Positions 60,401-64,000 of a DNA stretch of 64,000 bases are shown here, piece by piece (positions within the stretch are counted from its first letter, which is position 1; the number at the start of each line of letters is the position of its first letter). Location of the stretch: positions 15,025,001 through 15,089,000 of the forward strand of contig NC_092471.1 of assembly GCF_047495875.1 (NCBI RefSeq), given 5' to 3'. The stretch comes from Pithys albifrons albifrons. Lineage: Eukaryota; Chordata; Aves; Passeriformes; Thamnophilidae. The notes below the pieces were generated by a model that saw only the letters and a program-made list of their open reading frames with translations, did not search any database and was not told the DNA's origin. The position numbers and the translations under genes were made by a program.

Positions 60401-63400
60401 CAAAAGGGTAAAATTGTATGGGTGTTGGTATTTCTCTGAAGCTTTCTCATAAAAGAATTGCACTTAAGAAGCACCTTCTTTAAACACACCAAGGCCACAT
60501 GCTGATCTAATTTTCTCTTCTTCTCATGTGTAATTCCCACTGATACTCATGGAATTCTATGCTTATATCAAAAATAAATCTGAAGTCTGTATGAAGTCAT
60601 ATGAAATATTTTGAACTTATAAAATTGAGACTGCAATTAGTTCATATTTTTTCTCAAGGAAAAGGAAACAAAACATCTAAAAACTTTGTTATACTAATGA
60701 AAATAAGTACAAAAGGCAGAAGTAAAGCAATCTCTCTTAAGTAAGGCTTTAATTGAATGATGTTAATTTCTGGGGCCTCCATATTTTGTCAATTCAGATT
60801 ATTTTTGTAAGCATTTCTATATGCAAGTAAAATCAAGAAGAAAATCCATACCTATTATTACCAAGCAAATGATCAAGGGCCAGGGTAAAAGTAAACACTT
60901 CCCGAGTTTGTTTTTCAAGTCCCCTTAGGTTTGCACCCTTAGGAGGCAGGAGGGAGCCCAGGCTGTGGAGGAAGCCATTGATGAGCAGTGTGGTGGTTCT
61001 GTCACTCTCTTGTACTTACCCTCAAAATATCATGTCAACTCAGGGTTTGCAACAGCCTTCTTGCCTCAGAGAAATATATGGACCTCCATTAACTAGCCAG
61101 CTCCTCCCATCAGTACAAATATGACCTTTAAACCCACATATTAACTGTGTGCCAACAAGCTTTACAATTTTCTTGTAAGCATTGTAATTAAAAAGATGCA
61201 GCGCTTGTTTAATCTGGCACAACACATTCAACAAAGTACAACAGCGTAGGCACATCTGTCTATTTGCATACTAGGAAAGTCTAAAAATACTTGTATAAAA
61301 GACAAAAGGTGGCTTCTGAACACATGGCCCAGTCCTAGCTTCAATTGTGTGTTTCAGCATAAAGTATTATGATCTTGGTTTTAGTTACATGTGCATGACT
61401 TCCTAATTACAGGGTAAGGCTTTTAAATAAAAGGCCTGATTCAAGCATTCACAAAGGGGGAGATGAGGACTACCACTGGTAACCAGAATGGAACTGAGCT
61501 GGTACAAAAGCTCCTTGAAGTAAGAACTTTGCTCGAAGTTTGTTTCGTCTGTTTCTCTGTATCTGGAAGAGAAATGTGGCAAAATGCAGGTTGGCAATCT
61601 TAAATTGGCTTTTCAGATTTACACCATTAAAGTAATGGTTAAAACATGATTCTTGACTGCAAGGAACAAATGATCATAATGTAGTTAGGCCTCTCAATCT
61701 GTTACATGGAATCAGAACATCTAAATCAATGTCTTAACTATGTATGTTCCTTCATACCTCATTTCTCTGAAGTGAAGTTTGTTCTAAGGGAGCAGAAACA
61801 AATTTTGCATTTTAATTAGTGCACTGCATTTCTCAGGGTTTTTGCTGAAAAGGAAATACCACATACAAGTAAATACACTTGTGACTCATTCAGTGGTCAT
61901 AGAATACAAAGAGCTTCTGAAGGATAAGAAATACCCTCACCAGTGGGAACTAATAAATTGGAACATACATTGAATGGACAATAAATTGTTCCTCCTTCTC
62001 TCAGATGATGCTGCATTGGAGACAAGCGGGAAGGAAAACTATCCTCAGTATCAGTACATTTGCTTTCCTTCAGTAAGTGCATGAAGTCACCATCAGTACA
62101 ACTCGGACCCCCATGGTTAGAGCAGGGTGTGTGTCTAACTGGCTTTCAGTCAACTGATTTTCCCTCACTGTAAAAATTCCATTTATGTTTCTGCAAATAT
62201 TTGATGTGAGACAGTCTCCTTCCTTAAAGAGACAATATGATTTATTCTGTCAGATTTTCACAAGCCTAAGTGACCATGTTTATCACTGGCCATGTAATTA
62301 ATATCTGCTTTACATGTTTGTATTTGTACCTTGATTTGGCAGAAATTGATGAGTAAAATGACTTTGAGCTAAGCCATCTCCATTTTGAGAAGGCTGAAAT
62401 GGAAGGGAGTATGTTCAGATTCCCAAGGTGCTTTGGTGCCTAAGCTTCCATGGTAGTGCAGCCATGAATGGTTTGAAAAGCAGACAGTTCTCACACGTCT
62501 ATGGGCACTTTTGCATTGTGTCACTCAGGAAAAGACTGTAAAAGCAGCATAACCTGTAAAGATCTTGTAGTGTTGTGTTGTGGAGAGGCACAGACCCTTC
62601 CCCTTAATGGTGGGACATCACGTTTTGTCACTGAACAAATGTTTGCTTCAGTATGAACAGGGTGATACCATGGCATTGCACAATCAGATGTGTACAGGAG
62701 TGTTTGAATAAGTTCATAAGATTTGTGTGTTAAATGATTCATTAGTTTGAAAGATGCAAAACAATCATATTGCTCTCTCAGTGTCTAATAATTTAGACAT
62801 ATGAATGTCAGTTTTTTATCTCACAACCTCTTATCTAAGGAATAGTTGTGACTATAGTAATGTATTCTTCAGATGGACATCTAATTCTCTAATCCAAGAG
62901 AGTACATCAGCATAGCCATAAATACAAATCATCCTTTTCCTCGAGAACCAGACACATAAAGCATATTGCAAATATTTAAATAAACGGTTTGGTTGGGTTT
63001 TTTTCCCATGTGTTTTATCTTTTCACTTTCATCTGTAAGGTAACCACTTTTGACTGTGGCATATCTGAAGCTCCTTTATTATTTATGAATATCAGTGAGT
63101 TGAGAGTATGTCTCAGGAGGAAGAAAGAGAATCAATAGTTTAACATTTGAAGTACATCTTTCACATTCAAGATTACACTGGATGACTCACAGTGGGTGAA
63201 TCACATGGTTAATGTCTGGCAGTCTAGAGCATTTTTTATTACCTGAGCTCTCATAAGAGTGTGGGAGGCAGCACTATGCACCCGTGCCACCCACAACATG
63301 CATCCAGCCTTTAGACCATGAATTTTCCTTTATCAGAAATAAAATCTGGATGCTACAACGATCCCAGTTCTGCACTAGTTCTGCTGCAAGAGGTTTATGG

Positions 63401-64000
63401 CAAAAATCTGAAAACTGTCTTAGGCACATCTGCATCATTTCACTTTGCCTGTCTGTCATTTCTGAAACGTCACTGGGTTTATTTTGATTGTCACTCTGAA
63501 ATGGCAGTCTTAAAGATCTATTCAGACCTGTTACTTGGAGATTTCAAGATATAAAGCATGGGCCTACTGCAAAGCCTGCTAAAGGCAGCATGAATCTCTC
63601 CATTAACATCAATGGACTTCAGATCAGGACCTAAAAATATTATTCCTACTTACTTTTTATTAAAGAGCATTTTCAAACAAAACACCTTGGTTTGTCCTTA
63701 ATTTTAAGTATATACAAGTCTTTAAGCTCCTACAGCTTGAACTTAATGTACTTAGTATAGCATTCCTTCCTTTCTGTTCTGTGATTTAGTGAACTGCTAG
63801 AGTTGTATTTGAAGGAGGTGGTTTGAAGCAGCTCTCTGTGTATAAGCACACATCTGTGCATATACTAATAGACTTACAGATCAAGCCCTACTTTTTGAGC
63901 TTCTCAGTGCCAGGATTATGAAAGTGTTGACTCTTGAGATTATTGGCAGAAAAGGGAGTTAAGATAAAGTTCAAAAATCATTTTAAGAGATTTAAATATA

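Larger units (their letters stand above)
56136..64000. other. Gene-free AT-rich stretch with a possible conserved block
   Basis: About 7.9 kb with no recognisable gene or interspersed repeat. It contains the T/G tract (56461-56518), a short hairpin (57416-57435), a block at about 58150-58520 rich in motif-like sequence including TGACTCAGC at 58484-58492, and a block near 61150-61270 with an octamer-type ATTTGCAT at 61262-61269. Open frames are below 92 codons on both strands. Confidence 0.55.

Noticed and set aside
1..64000. tRNA, rRNA, snRNA or bacterial-type operons
   Set aside because: No cloverleaf with A/B-box sequence, no recognisable rRNA or U-RNA segment and no operon-like run of frames was seen. 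I could not run tRNAscan or Infernal, which would settle this.

Overview
The window looks like non-coding nuclear DNA from a bird, probably a neoavian and possibly a passerine. The evidence is a set of CR1 LINE fragments whose 3' ends carry the bird-type ATTCTATG-like tail, plus three LTRs of types I recall from songbird and related genomes. The sequence is AT-rich, with many homopolymer A/T runs, no operon structure and no dense coding. I found no convincing protein-coding gene, tRNA, rRNA, snRNA or CRISPR array. Nearly all open frames are 60-110 codons, and most of the longest (4227-4841, 11868-12206, 39239-39661) lie wholly or partly inside CR1 sequence. The window is best read as intergenic or deep intronic.

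Layout: 1-4.2 kb is plain AT-rich DNA with one A/C-rich tract. A minus-strand CR1 lies at 4.21-4.70 kb. From 4.7 to 10.9 kb there is no gene, only an 11-bp inverted repeat at 8.1 kb. A complete solo LTR with a 5-bp target duplication (ATGGT) lies at 10.908-11.364 kb, followed by a little-diverged minus-strand CR1 at 11.69-12.14 kb. The 12.1-21.75 kb stretch has two close hairpins at 15.63-15.75 kb and an 18-bp tandem repeat at 13.34 kb. A plus-strand CR1 lies at 21.75-22.0 kb. A G-quadruplex-type tract (24.17-24.20 kb) sits just before a decayed LTR related to the first one (24.31-24.72 kb). From 24.7 to 38.5 kb there are only weak candidates: a possible exon at 31.0 kb, a poly(A)-signal plus A17 arrangement at 28.14 kb and an ancient CR1-like piece at 32.74 kb. 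CR1 pieces lie at 38.51-38.70 kb and 39.03-39.39 kb; the second joins endonuclease-region sequence to the C-terminal part of ORF2. A second complete solo LTR, with TTAAC duplications, lies at 47.623-48.249 kb. An old CR1 lies at 55.76-56.13 kb. The rest, to 64 kb, is AT-rich DNA with a few blocks that look like conserved non-coding elements.

No genes here work together as a system. The activity visible in the sequence is retrotransposition (CR1) and retroviral insertion followed by LTR-LTR recombination (solo LTRs), on a background that may hold distal regulatory elements. No exciting new system is evident. The items most worth checking are the hairpin pair at 15.6-15.75 kb, the candidate conserved blocks near 22.8, 37.6, 38.2 and 58.3 kb, and the possible exon at 31.0 kb.
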